From the NCBI GenBank assembly GCA_034440455.1, contig JAWXCB010000020.1, forward strand, positions 1-35,878: a stretch of 35,878 nt of DNA, written 5' to 3'. Shown piece by piece: positions 8,401 through 15,524 of the stretch (positions within the stretch are counted from its first letter, which is position 1; every line of letters begins with the position of its first letter). Position numbers and translations under genes: made by a program. Source of the DNA: JAWXCB01 sp034440455. Its GTDB lineage: Bacteria > Bacteroidota > Bacteroidia > Chitinophagales > CAIOSU01. The notes beneath the pieces are model-generated. The model was not told where the DNA came from. It searched no databases and worked only from the letters and a program-made list of their open reading frames with translations.

Positions 8401-10445
8401 TGACCACTTCTATCATTGATGTTGACAGCGTGTTTGAAGTGCGCATTGCCGATGCAAGCATCAAGCCCGAAGGAAAGCGCGTAACGATTCAGCCGGGCGG
8501 ATTGCTTGACACATTGAAAAATGCAGTCGTAGTGTTTGACACGACAAACAAAAAAAACAAAGTCTATAACGCGGTACTCACGATTGAGAGCATTCACAAA
8601 TTCAGTGGCAACGGCATTTTTGATTATCAAATCGGCAGTTCAAAACCTTATCCGATTATCGTGCATGACATGGGCGTGAAGGAAGTGAAAGACCGCAAGA
8701 AGCTATTGTATTACACGTATGCAAACGGAACGCTGGAGCCTGAGGAGCATTTCATGCTGCATCCGAAAATCGAGTTCAAGGGCAGCATGAATATTTCGCA
8801 GGAAACAAACCGCCCGCGCTTCAATGGTTTTGCGCAGTTGAATTTGGAGAATACATTGATTCCAACAAGCTGGTTTGCGATTAATGAAGAAGTGAATACC
8901 GACACGTTCCAGCTGCACTATGACCATCCTGCGGGCGAAGACACTTCGGGTGCGCGGATGTTCTCCGGCATTTTTTACAGTCCGTATGATTCGCTCACCT
9001 CGCTGTATGCAGCCATTATGCAGCCAACACTTTCCAATAAAGATTTACAAATTCTGAACACGAAGGGCATTTTGAAATATGACGATAAGAAGCGCACATG
9101 GATTTTGGGCGATGAAAAAAAAGTAGTGAACCCGGATGCGCTCACCGGCAACTTGCTGAAATATGACGAGCAGAAAAATATTGTGGAAGCGGAAGGCAAA
9201 TTTGAATTTGGCTTTCAGTTGGAACCCGTTGTGCTGAAAGCAACAGGCAACGTAACGCAAAAGATTGACTCAAATAAATTCACGTTCAATACGCTGCTCG
9301 CGCTTAACATTCCAATGCAGAAAGACCTTGCAGAATTTTTCGGCACTGACCTGATTAACAACACGCTCGACCGTCCGAACCTTGAGTATGTGAAACCCGC
9401 TTTTGAAAAATCGCTTGCGGAGATGGTGGATGTAAAGAAGGCGGAAAAAACGATTGCTGATTTACGCACCACCGGACAATTCCTCAAGCCAAAGGAGTTG
9501 GAGAAATTTAATATCCTTCTTGGCGAAGTGAAGCTCATTTACGAGCCGTATTACCAAATCTATCGTTCTGCCGGGGCTATCGGAACGTCTTATATCGGCA
9601 CAAAAGGCGTTCACAAAAAACTGAACGGCTTTGTGGAACTCGGCTACCGCAAAGGCAATGACTTCTTCAACATCTACTTTGAAGGCGCGAACGACAGTTG
9701 GTATTTCATCAGCTTCAGCAATAACACACTGCAACTGCTTTCTTCCAACAAAGACTTCAATATGCTGCTCTCCTCCATCGTGCCACAAAACAGAAATGCG
9801 GAACTCGCCAGCGAGGAGTTTTATTTCTACACCGCGTCCACTTACAAAAAGATGCAGGATTTTCTCTATCGCATGAGGCAGATTGAAAAAGGAATCAGAG
9901 TGGAAACTGTAGAGCAAACCGAAGAAGAAATTTTTGAAGAAGAATTGGAGCAAATTAAAAAAGAACTGCTAAATCTGCCGCCTGTTGACACCACGCAGCC
10001 AATTGTGCCGGAAATTGAAGAAGTTGTTCCGCAAAAAGGAAAGAAGAAAAAAGAAGAAATCTCATTTATTCAGAAAGAGCCAACGATTGAACAGGAGCAA
10101 CCCGACATGCAGTACGTGCGCCCCGAAGATTGGCTGAAAGGCGAGGACACCTTGCAACAACAGCAACCACCCGTTGAAGAAAAAGGAAAGAAGAAAAAAG
10201 GAAAGGAAGTAGTGGAAGAAGAAGTTGCGCCAGATGAAGAAGACCCCTATGCAGATGATGATGAAGATCCGGAACTCGAAATCCCGAAGGAGTATCAAAA
10301 GAAAAAAGAAGAAGCGCAGCCGCAGGAAGAAACACAACAAGAAGAACAAGCAGAGCCGCAGGAAAAAAACGAAAATGCTCCCAGTGATTTTGAGCAAATC
10401 ATGGGCGGTGAGGAGGGCAAGAAGAAAAAGAAGAAAGGCGACTAA
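5430..10445 (+). CDS. Giant secreted beta-rich protein of unknown function (about 1671 aa)
   Basis: An uninterrupted frame runs from 5403, but the better start is GTG at 5430. It overlaps the prmA stop as GTGA and gives a clean signal peptide (MKRQLLCFLLLLPFLASSQ). The mature protein has no domain I can name. The first ~150 residues are helical. From there to about 1450 it is dominated by alternating beta-strand segments of the type x-DSI-F and LKGNG or GLRGDG (near 770-860), reminiscent of long strand-repeat envelope proteins. The last ~170 residues are low complexity, acidic and lysine-rich, with three GKKKK-type clusters and a GKKKKKKGD end. An exported periplasmic or outer-membrane-associated role is inferred. 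No T9SS C-terminal sorting domain is seen. Cotranscription with tpiA-prmA is likely. Confidence 0.85.
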   Translation: MKRQLLCFLLLLPFLASSQTLTKFSPEPDKFVKEITDLLNATKREDCAATAAAFAANFKAGTLASKLPKIQEASDVMLYRNMRAYPHFEQYLRTVNNYVAANKPDDLFNKWSDILVKVTKEQRRGETKDFMAYTEFADGLFSQGAMYVSQSKTWLAKSDNYILQFDSVPSAFFPTVDLTVFTAKDTINIKGTSGAYYPLRNIWVGKKGRVDWTRAGHDPNTVYADAKSYRIDVTQSDFKMDSVTFYNKQYFDYSLEGNFSDKLTPQKNDISYPRFTSFRKDLAIKDLAPNVNFVGGFALNGTKVIGTGDEYSKATLFFFNSKNEKVLSVKSKEILLKKTESLAADNAEISLYLDKDSIYHPGLTMIYKIKLEEVNLYRGESGIASTPFFDSYHRHEIKTDALVWKINEPFINVKMLSGAGKAPATFTSDRFFRLGELQKFQGMMDFNIVSSIYAYSKKNDTREILAEDLAKKINPNYTVNTIQDLLYKLIENGFIFYDADRQVITVRDKVFTYIAANSNDPRYAIDYDVIQINSYTPNLNGKLFFDKKDISLVGVKEVLLSDSQSVYVYPDTGKIQIGEGRDMDFSGKVSAGRLDFQGTGFRFEYDTFMLDLTNLASAMMWVPSGEFDKTGAELLKPMTSKIEGLTGFLNIDKPDNKSGKKNYAEYPVFTNMEKSYVYYADSFIHKGAYIKDSFYFLLDPFVFDSLDSFDPYLSDFKGDLYSSDIFPTFRENLKVQKDLSFGFKRVTPEKGFPLYKGKGTYNDSIFLSNAGLRGDGKIKYLFNTIESDSIIFFPDSMDAFAQNFEMKKTTYEGVTFPPVKGYNNQIHWLPYLDSMLINMTDSPFVMYDSAQLKGNLMFTKKGLKGNGDFDFREASMASELFNFESVALHSDTINLVIKSIAEDKVTFKTPNVRGRIDFEKREGEFKSNDINIPTTFDNNKYKTSINEFFWDMDGNFLDFKVPPGSAGVYFTSTDPAQDSLKFLGQRAFFDMTTSIIDVDSVFEVRIADASIKPEGKRVTIQPGGLLDTLKNAVVVFDTTNKKNKVYNAVLTIESIHKFSGNGIFDYQIGSSKPYPIIVHDMGVKEVKDRKKLLYYTYANGTLEPEEHFMLHPKIEFKGSMNISQETNRPRFNGFAQLNLENTLIPTSWFAINEEVNTDTFQLHYDHPAGEDTSGARMFSGIFYSPYDSLTSLYAAIMQPTLSNKDLQILNTKGILKYDDKKRTWILGDEKKVVNPDALTGNLLKYDEQKNIVEAEGKFEFGFQLEPVVLKATGNVTQKIDSNKFTFNTLLALNIPMQKDLAEFFGTDLINNTLDRPNLEYVKPAFEKSLAEMVDVKKAEKTIADLRTTGQFLKPKELEKFNILLGEVKLIYEPYYQIYRSAGAIGTSYIGTKGVHKKLNGFVELGYRKGNDFFNIYFEGANDSWYFISFSNNTLQLLSSNKDFNMLLSSIVPQNRNAELASEEFYFYTASTYKKMQDFLYRMRQIEKGIRVETVEQTEEEIFEEELEQIKKELLNLPPVDTTQPIVPEIEEVVPQKGKKKKEEISFIQKEPTIEQEQPDMQYVRPEDWLKGEDTLQQQQPPVEEKGKKKKGKEVVEEEVAPDEEDPYADDDEDPELEIPKEYQKKKEEAQPQEETQQEEQAEPQEKNENAPSDFEQIMGGEEGKKKKKKGD

Positions 10446-10455
10446 GGGGAATGAG

Positions 10456-10480
10456 GAATTACGAATTACGAATTACGAAT
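10456..10480. repeat. Heptamer array (GAATTAC) x 3.6
   Basis: Three exact copies of the 7-bp unit GAATTAC (10456, 10463, 10470) are followed by a partial GAAT at 10477. It sits 10 bases after the stop of the giant gene and just before a long palindromic repeat. Related 7-bp arrays occur at 13774, 14357 and 35163. Confidence 0.85.
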
Positions 10481-10490
10481 GCAATAACAC

Positions 10491-10588
10491 GTCATTGCGA
10501 GTCCTCCGGTTATACCGGGGGACGAAGCAATCCCTTCATTCTTTTTTCTTTTGGATTGCTTCACTCGCAGAGCCTCACTCGCAATGAC
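10491..10588. repeat. Palindromic dispersed repeat, about 98 bp
   Basis: The outer arms GTCATTGCGAG (10491-10501) and CTCGCAATGAC (10578-10588) are exact inverted repeats. The inner arms GAAGCAATCC (10524-10533) and GGATTGCTTC (10553-10562) are also exact, and CCTCCGGT..ACCGGGGG makes a side hairpin at about 10503-10521. This arrangement resembles a well-known type of intergenic palindrome in many bacterial genomes. A degenerate further copy of the outer arm, CTCGAAATGACG, continues to 10607-10617 and contains the start codon of the next gene. Confidence 0.85.
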
Positions 10589-10611
10589 GCAACCCCCATG
10601 CTTTGCTCGAA

Positions 10612-11280
10612 ATGACGGGAGCATTCCTCAAAAAACTCCTCAGCCACCTCTTCGAAATCAAAGTCGAAGAAGCGCCCAGCGAAGTAAGCGGCAAGTTGCG
10701 TGTGTCGCTCATTGACGGAAGGTATTGTCTCAGCACAAGCAATGCGGTTTACTCCAACGAAGACGATTACTCCTCCTTCAAAACCGCTTTTGAAAAACTA
10801 CAAGTTGGTAAACGCGACATTCGCAATGCGTTGATACTTGGTTATGGATTGGGCAGCATTCCGCTGCTGCTGCATAAAAAACACAAAGTGCATCCGCGCT
10901 TCACTGCGGTGGAGCTTGATAAAGAAGTGATTCGCCTTGCGGAAAAATATGGCTACCTGCCGGTGAACGTAGCGATGGTGCAGGAAGATGCTTATGGCTA
11001 TGTTTTAAATTCCATTCAGCAATTTGACCTCATCAATGCCGACCTCTACGTGGATGATGTTACGCCTTCGCAGTTTGAAAAGGAAGAATTTCTGCTCGCG
11101 TTGAAAAACCTTGTTGCCCCGGGTGGCTTGCTGCTGTTCAGCAGGTTTTATAATGATGTGCGCCACAGGCAACTCACCGATGCGTTTGGCAAAAATGTGT
11201 TTGAAAAAATATTTTCCGGAGCCAGCGCGATGGAAACACAGGGCAACATGATGCTCGTGTGGGAAAAGCGCAAAAGCTGA
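10612..11280 (+). CDS. Spermidine-synthase-like class I methyltransferase
   Basis: This 222-aa protein has the spermidine synthase fold. A short N-terminal beta region (SLIDGRYCLSTSNAVYSNEDDYSSF) precedes a Rossmann domain with SAM-binding motif I ALILGYGLGSIPLLL, acidic strand end FTAVELD, and INADLYVDDVTP where spermidine synthases carry the catalytic Asp region. It lacks the full substrate pocket of classical SpeE, so polyamine synthesis is not certain; it may be a methyltransferase of the same fold. TTG at 10603 could extend it by three codons. ATG at 10612 is preferred, and this ATG lies in a degenerate copy of the repeat arm. It ends directly against the convergent gene at 11281 (no gap). 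Confidence 0.75.
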   Translation: MTGAFLKKLLSHLFEIKVEEAPSEVSGKLRVSLIDGRYCLSTSNAVYSNEDDYSSFKTAFEKLQVGKRDIRNALILGYGLGSIPLLLHKKHKVHPRFTAVELDKEVIRLAEKYGYLPVNVAMVQEDAYGYVLNSIQQFDLINADLYVDDVTPSQFEKEEFLLALKNLVAPGGLLLFSRFYNDVRHRQLTDAFGKNVFEKIFSGASAMETQGNMMLVWEKRKS

Positions 11281-11646
11281 TTATTTCGGCACCACCTCTA
11301 TCACAAAGCCCTTACGGGGCGCGTTACCTGCCATGATTTTATCAAAGTAGCACAGGCAGCGCTTCGTGTTTTCCTGCTTCACGAGGGAATAAAATGCAGC
11401 GCTCAGCGTATCTCCCGTGCAGGCTAATTCCTGCAATTCTTTTTTATCGCAGGCAAGGGTTACGGTGTAGGAGGTGATGCCCTCGCCCGCCTCTGGCTCG
11501 ATGTCGTTGAGTGTTGCGCTCTGCAAATCTGCGGGCGTGAACAGGGAGTAGCCGTCAGCGTTTTTCTTTGTTTGCGCAAATGCATCTTCAGTTCCGGCAA
11601 ATACGAGCAGCAGCATTGCGAGCGGCATCCACAAGTGATGTTTCAT
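11281..11646 (-). CDS. Small exported protein of unknown function
   Basis: This 121-aa protein is read leftward from ATG at 11646; seven more codons from 11667 are possible but would spoil the signal peptide. MKHHLWMPLAMLLLVFAG with a cleavage site after DAFA indicates export. The mature part contains four Cys (ACDKK, ACTGD, CLCYF), which may form disulfides, and ends in FVIEVVPK. No family recognised. The leader just before the start, an A7 run followed by TACCT, is nearly identical to that of the PorE-like gene at 17669. Confidence 0.65.
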   Translation of the reverse strand: MKHHLWMPLAMLLLVFAGTEDAFAQTKKNADGYSLFTPADLQSATLNDIEPEAGEGITSYTVTLACDKKELQELACTGDTLSAAFYSLVKQENTKRCLCYFDKIMAGNAPRKGFVIEVVPK

Positions 11647-11725
11647 AGGTATTTTTTTAGTAAGCAATGAACGTGTGCAGGGGCAAGTTTAATATATCGG
11701 CAGAATACTTTCCCCCGGAAACAAA

Positions 11726-11756
11726 AAGCCCTCTCCGGCATTGCCAAAGAGGGCTT
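11726..11756. terminator. Bidirectional intrinsic terminator-like hairpin
   Basis: AAGCCCTCT (11726-11734) and AGAGGGCTT (11748-11756) form a 9-bp stem with a 13-base loop. The right side is followed by ATTTATTTA and the left side, read on the other strand, by TTTTTGTTTCC. It lies in the 242-base gap between two divergently placed genes, so it would insulate their transcripts rather than end either gene directly. Confidence 0.6.
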
Positions 11757-11820
11757 ATTTATTTACCTGCTTCTGTGGGGAAGTATCGCCCGGAATAGAA
11801 GCGGCATCCGTTTTAGTTGG

Positions 11821-11853
11821 AGCGGTATTGCTCGCAGCGAAAGTGATACCGCT
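11821..11853. repeat. Stem-loop upstream of the damaged T9SS gene
   Basis: AGCGGTAT (11821-11828) is the exact inverted repeat of ATACCGCT (11846-11853), with a 17-base loop, followed by TTATTCC. It lies 35 bases before the start at 11889. The surrounding segment from about 11770 has no plausible coding frame and looks like a degenerate dispersed repeat; that is inference. It could act as an attenuator or as a second terminator. Confidence 0.45.
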
Positions 11854-11888
11854 TTATTCCTTATATTTAAATAACCAACCCGCCTGCC

Positions 11889-13656
11889 ATGAAGCGCTGC
11901 TTACTTCCACTCTTATATATATGCCTTGCGCAAACACTCTGGTCGCAAGCACCTTTGGTTAAGATGTGGGATAAGAGGTTTGGAGGGACGGAAGATGATG
12001 AACTTCGTTCATTTCAGCAAACTACTGATAGAGGGTATATTTTAGGCGGAAGTTCAGAATCAGGAGTTGGCGGAGATAAAACTCAATCTTCATATGCTGT
12101 ATATGATTATTGGGTAGTAAAAATTGACTCGTTTGGCAATAAGCAATGGGATAAAAGCTTTGGAGGGACGGATAATGATCATCTTTCTTCCTTGATACAG
12201 ACAATTGATCAAGGATACATTCTTGGAAACTGGTCATACTCTGGAATTAGTGGAGATAAAACACAGGTATCTTGGGGTAGCTCTGATTATTGGATAATAA
12301 AAATTGATTCGCTTGGGAACAAAGAATGGGATAAAGATTTTGGAGGAACAAGCACTGAAGAATATTTCGAGAATATTAATCAAACACCTGATGGAGGATA
12401 TTTGCTTTCCGGTATGTCATACTCTACTGCCGGAGGAGATAAATCAGAAAAAAATCTGGGGATAAGCAAGTATGGATTGTGAAAGTTGACTCAATTGGAA
12501 CCAAGCAATGGGATAAAACAATACTTACTGCCAATAATTACGAGCAAGGGTATGCCATTCAAACAAAAGAAAATTGGTGTTGTGCGATTGCGAATTATAC
12601 TGATGCTGGAATAGGTGGATATAAAACGCAATGTAAAAAAGGTCAATATGATTATTGGATTGTTACTTTTTTTGATAGCACCAAGTATATACCGCAATTA
12701 GCATCCTCTACTTCAACCACAGATGTGATATGTAGAGGAGGAGCAGAAGGGTCAGCAACAATAACTGTATGGGTGGAATTCGTCCATTTCATTATTTATG
12801 GAATAACGGCAATACATCTGATACGGCATCTAATCTTATAGTCGGAACATATTCTGTTACTGATGCAGACAGTAATTCACTTACATCTTCGGTAACAATA
12901 GCACAACCTGCTCAACTTATTGTAACAACCACAGACGTTACACCAACCACGTCTTGTTTTGGCACAACAGATGGTTCAGCGAAAGCCTTTGCAACAGGAG
13001 GTACACCTCCGTATAATTTTTTAGGGGGTGATGGGCAAACGGGATCTTCAGCCTCGCAATTCTTTGCGGGAACATACTTTGTAAGTGTCACTGATTCGCT
13101 GGGATGTATTGACACTGCCTCTATTAATATTCAAGAAGGACCGATAATTACTGTAGGTTCAATTAGCAGACCTGATATGGTAAGTATTAATGGAATAGCA
13201 TATTATAGTATTGACACAGGGTATATTTACAACTGGATTGTAACGAACGGTAATATTCCTTCTGGAGATAGCACCAATAGTATAGTAGTTAACTGGACTA
13301 TTGGTGGTCAAAGCATTTTACAGGTTATTGTTTCTGAGCAAAGTTGTATCCGTTATGTTACTAAAAAAATTACTGTTATTTATCCTGTGGGTATTGATAG
13401 CTATTCATTCAACAACAGCTCTCTCCATCCCAACCCCACCAATAAAACCATCACACTCACCGCACAAAACATCCAAACACAAGCCACACTCACACTTGTT
13501 GATGCGCTCGGCAAAGAAGTGTGGCAGAAAACATTTTTCGCAGAAGCGCTCAAGGCAGGCGTGCCTCTTTCATTAAAAGAACAAGAGCAGGGAATTTATT
13601 TTCTCAGCATCCACACCACCAGCGGTTCACGGGTGATGAAGGTGGGGAAGTATTAG
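11889..13656 (+). pseudogene. T9SS-sorted SprB-repeat protein, two frameshifts
   Basis: Three successive frames make one protein of about 588 residues. Frame A (11889-12450) has a signal peptide (LLPLLYICLAQTLWSQ) and about four 60-residue repeats built on DYWVVKIDSxGNKQWDKSFGGTDxD. Frame B (to about 12766) continues them and starts a SprB-type repeat (DVICRGGAEGSATITV). Frame C completes that repeat (HYLWNNGNTSDTASNLIVGTYSVTD), has a second (CFGTTDGSAKAF), and ends in a type A T9SS sorting domain (LHPNPTNKTITL to GSRVMKVGKY). The first shift is a missing base at an A7 run (12448-12454): with A8 the frame reads KKSGDKQVWIVKVDS. The second is one missing base within 12767-12774. It is either decayed or mis-sequenced. 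If intact it would be a surface or secreted protein. Confidence 0.85.
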
Positions 13657-13743
13657 ATGTTAGTTGATAGTGGTTAGTTGTTTGATGCAATCCGTAACTA
13701 CTACTTATTATTATCTACTAACTAATAATTAGGAATTTAGGGT
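13653..13743. repeat. Inverted heptamer-periodic arrays
   Basis: Left array, exact 7-bp period: TTAGATG, TTAGTTG, ATAGTGG, TTAGTTG, TTTGATG (13653-13687). Right array, same period: TAACTAC, TACTTAT, TATTATC, TACTAAC, TAATAAT, TAGGAAT, TTAGGGT (13695-13743). The right units resemble the reverse complement of the left ones (CAACTAA-type). The stop codon of the T9SS gene (TAG, 13654-13656) lies inside the first unit. Confidence 0.6.
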
Positions 13744-13773
13744 TAATGCAGATGTGCTTTTAATTCTCAAGTC

Positions 13774-13787
13774 CTAATTCCTAATTT
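13774..13787. repeat. Heptamer pair CTAATTC/CTAATTT
   Basis: Two adjacent 7-bp units, CTAATTC (13774) and CTAATTT (13781), lie just before the Uma2 start at 13794. They are the reverse complement of the GAATTAG units seen at 35170. Confidence 0.5.
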
Positions 13788-13793
13788 TGACCC

Positions 13794-14342
13794 ATGTCGT
13801 TGGCTCTGAAAAAAGAATATCTGCCCCACTATACATACGATGAGTATTGCCAATGGGAAGGCAATTGGGAATTGATTGATGGTGTGCCGAATGCGATGAG
13901 TCCGCAGCCAACAGGGAAGCACCAGAGAATTGCCGGAAAGCTATTGATTCAATTTGATGAAAAGCTAAAGCAATGTAGCCGCTGAGAAGTATCGCTCCCC
14001 GTTGACTGGAAAATAAGCGAGACCCTTGTTATTCAGCCCGATCTATTCGTTGCATGTTTTGATTTCAGGAACGTAAAATTCATTTCTCAGACACCAGTAA
14101 TTGTTGTTGAAGCGCGCGCTCCTTCGACCCGTGAAAAAGACCTCCACGTAAAGCGAAATATCTATTTCAAGCAAGGTGTGAAATATTACGTAATTATTGA
14201 CCCTGAAAATGATTCGTATAAGATTTTGCAACTTGCTGGCACAGATTACTCCGAAGCGCAAACAGGATATGACGGCACTTTCACCTTCTCATTGGATAAT
14301 GATTGCCAAGTAAAAATTGACTTTGCAAAAATCTGGACATGA
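13794..14342 (+). pseudogene. Uma2-family (DUF820) protein with an in-frame TGA
   Basis: ATG at 13794 opens a Uma2-family protein (MSLALKKEYLPHYTYDEYCQWEG, ELIDGVPNAMSPQPTGKHQRIAGKL). The frame meets TGA at 13983-13985 but continues without shift to TGA at 14340-14342. The second part carries the family core: VIQPDLFVACFDF, TPVIVVEARAPSTREKDLHVKRNIYFKQGVKYYVIIDPE. The total of 183 codons is normal for the family. The TGA stands between SR and EVSLPVDW, so a single change (for example CGA to TGA) explains it. Uma2 proteins have a PD-(D/E)XK nuclease-like fold of unclear role. This copy is probably dead. An intact relative is encoded at 32336-32887. Confidence 0.88.
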
Positions 14343-14356
14343 AACCTTGTCCCAAA

Positions 14357-14389
14357 AATTCCTAATTCTCAATTATCAATTCCTAATTC
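14357..14389. repeat. Heptamer array (CTAATTC/TCAATTM) x 4.7
   Basis: With a strict 7-bp period the sequence reads AATTC, CTAATTC (14362), TCAATTA (14369), TCAATTC (14376), CTAATTC (14383). It fills the gap between the broken Uma2 gene and the desaturase and is the reverse-complement type of the GAATTAG/GAATTAC arrays at 10456 and 35163. Confidence 0.8.
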
Positions 14390-14423
14390 TTAGCAAATCG
14401 TAGCTTCGTTCTCTGAAAATCCC

Positions 14424-15518
14424 ATGGCTCAAAAAGTAACCTTCGTCAATAAAGACAAAACAAAGTTTTACGCCACGCTCAAGCAGCGCGTGGATGCATA
14501 CTTTACCACAAACAATATTTCACAACATGCCAATGGCGCGATGGTGTTCAAAACCATCTTCATGTTAAGCCTGTATTTCATTCCTTACTTCATCATTATG
14601 CTGCTGCCTATTTCAGTCGGCATGATGTGGCTTTGCACGGTGGTGATCGGCTTGGGGTTGGCAGGTATCGGCATGAGCGTGATGCACGATGCTAATCACG
14701 GGGCATATTCAGACAAGGAGAGCATCAATACAATGCTTGGCTACACGCTGAATCTTGTTGGAGGCGATGCCAACAACTGGAAAGTGCAACACAACATTCT
14801 GCATCACACCTACACAAACATCTATGGACATGATATTGACGTAGGCGATAAAACACTGATGCGTTTTTCACCCCACGGAAAACATAACCCAGTGCAGTAT
14901 TTCCAGATGTTCTATGCGATGTTCTTTTATTCGCTGATGACATTCTATTGGACAACCGGAAAAGATTTCGTGCAGTATGTGCAGTTTACCCGCGAGCATC
15001 ATCGCGGCAAACTTGCGTGGACGTTTTTCCTCATCATTTTCTGGAAAGTAGTTTATTTCATCTACATCGTTGCGTTGCCCCTTCTGTTTCTTGATGTTAC
15101 ATGGTGGCAGATTGCCATCGGGTTTTGCACACTGCATTTTGTAGCAGGCTTTGTGTTGAGCGTGGTTTTTCAACTTGCGCACGTGGTAGAGATTGCTTCC
15201 TTTCCGCAGCCTGATGCAAACGGAAGTATTGAGAATGAATGGGCGATTCATCAAATGCACACTACGGTTGATTTCGCAAAGGACAATCCGCTGATTACAT
15301 TTTATGTCGGTGGTTTGAATTACCAGGTGGAGCATCACCTCTTTCCGCGCGTGTGCCACACGCACTATCCTAAAATCAGTGCGATAGTGCAACAAACGGC
15401 TGCGGAGTTTGGCGTTCCCTATTTGTACAATCCTTCTTTCCTTGGGGCGCTCGCCTCACATCTGCGCTTGTTGAAAAAGTTAGGGAGAAAGGAGGCGCTT
15501 CATGCAGCGGTGGGATAA
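14424..15518 (+). CDS. Membrane fatty-acid desaturase (acyl-CoA/linoleoyl-CoA desaturase type)
   Basis: This 364-aa integral membrane di-iron desaturase shows three His boxes in the right order and spacing: HDANHGAYS (HDxxH, about residue 90), HNILHHTYTN (HxxHH, about 128), and YQVEHHLFP (QxxHH, about 305). Hydrophobic segments at about 45-85 and 195-255 form the usual two pairs of membrane helices. The QVEHH third box is typical of front-end (delta-6-like) and linoleoyl-CoA desaturases. No fused cytochrome b5 domain is present. It presumably introduces a double bond into membrane lipid acyl chains; regiospecificity cannot be read. It starts at ATG 14424 after a heptamer repeat and ends 6 bases before the convergent PorE-like gene, with no obvious terminator between. 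Confidence 0.92.
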   Translation: MAQKVTFVNKDKTKFYATLKQRVDAYFTTNNISQHANGAMVFKTIFMLSLYFIPYFIIMLLPISVGMMWLCTVVIGLGLAGIGMSVMHDANHGAYSDKESINTMLGYTLNLVGGDANNWKVQHNILHHTYTNIYGHDIDVGDKTLMRFSPHGKHNPVQYFQMFYAMFFYSLMTFYWTTGKDFVQYVQFTREHHRGKLAWTFFLIIFWKVVYFIYIVALPLLFLDVTWWQIAIGFCTLHFVAGFVLSVVFQLAHVVEIASFPQPDANGSIENEWAIHQMHTTVDFAKDNPLITFYVGGLNYQVEHHLFPRVCHTHYPKISAIVQQTAAEFGVPYLYNPSFLGALASHLRLLKKLGRKEALHAAVG

Positions 15519-15524
15519 CCGCTA

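Noticed and set aside
10062..10397. Antisense Phe/Leu-rich frames opposite the end of the giant gene
   Set aside because: They are shadows of the Lys/Glu-rich low-complexity tail on the other strand.
11741..11962. 73-codon frame with a hydrophobic stretch before the T9SS gene
   Set aside because: It starts inside the terminator hairpin, overlaps the signal peptide of the real gene in another frame, and has no protein-like family features.
12448..12454. Programmed -1 frameshift at A7 as the sole explanation
   Set aside because: The same gene needs a second shift at a non-slippery site about 320 bases later, which favours deletion or sequence error.
13983..13985. TGA read as an amino acid (stop reassignment or selenocysteine)
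   Set aside because: TGA is a normal stop for tpiA, prmA, desaturase-neighbour and phosphatase genes here, Uma2 has no selenocysteine position, and no suitable stem-loop was noticed.
13653..14389. CRISPR array
   Set aside because: The repeats are 7 bp, degenerate and without spacers of constant length; no cas genes are present.
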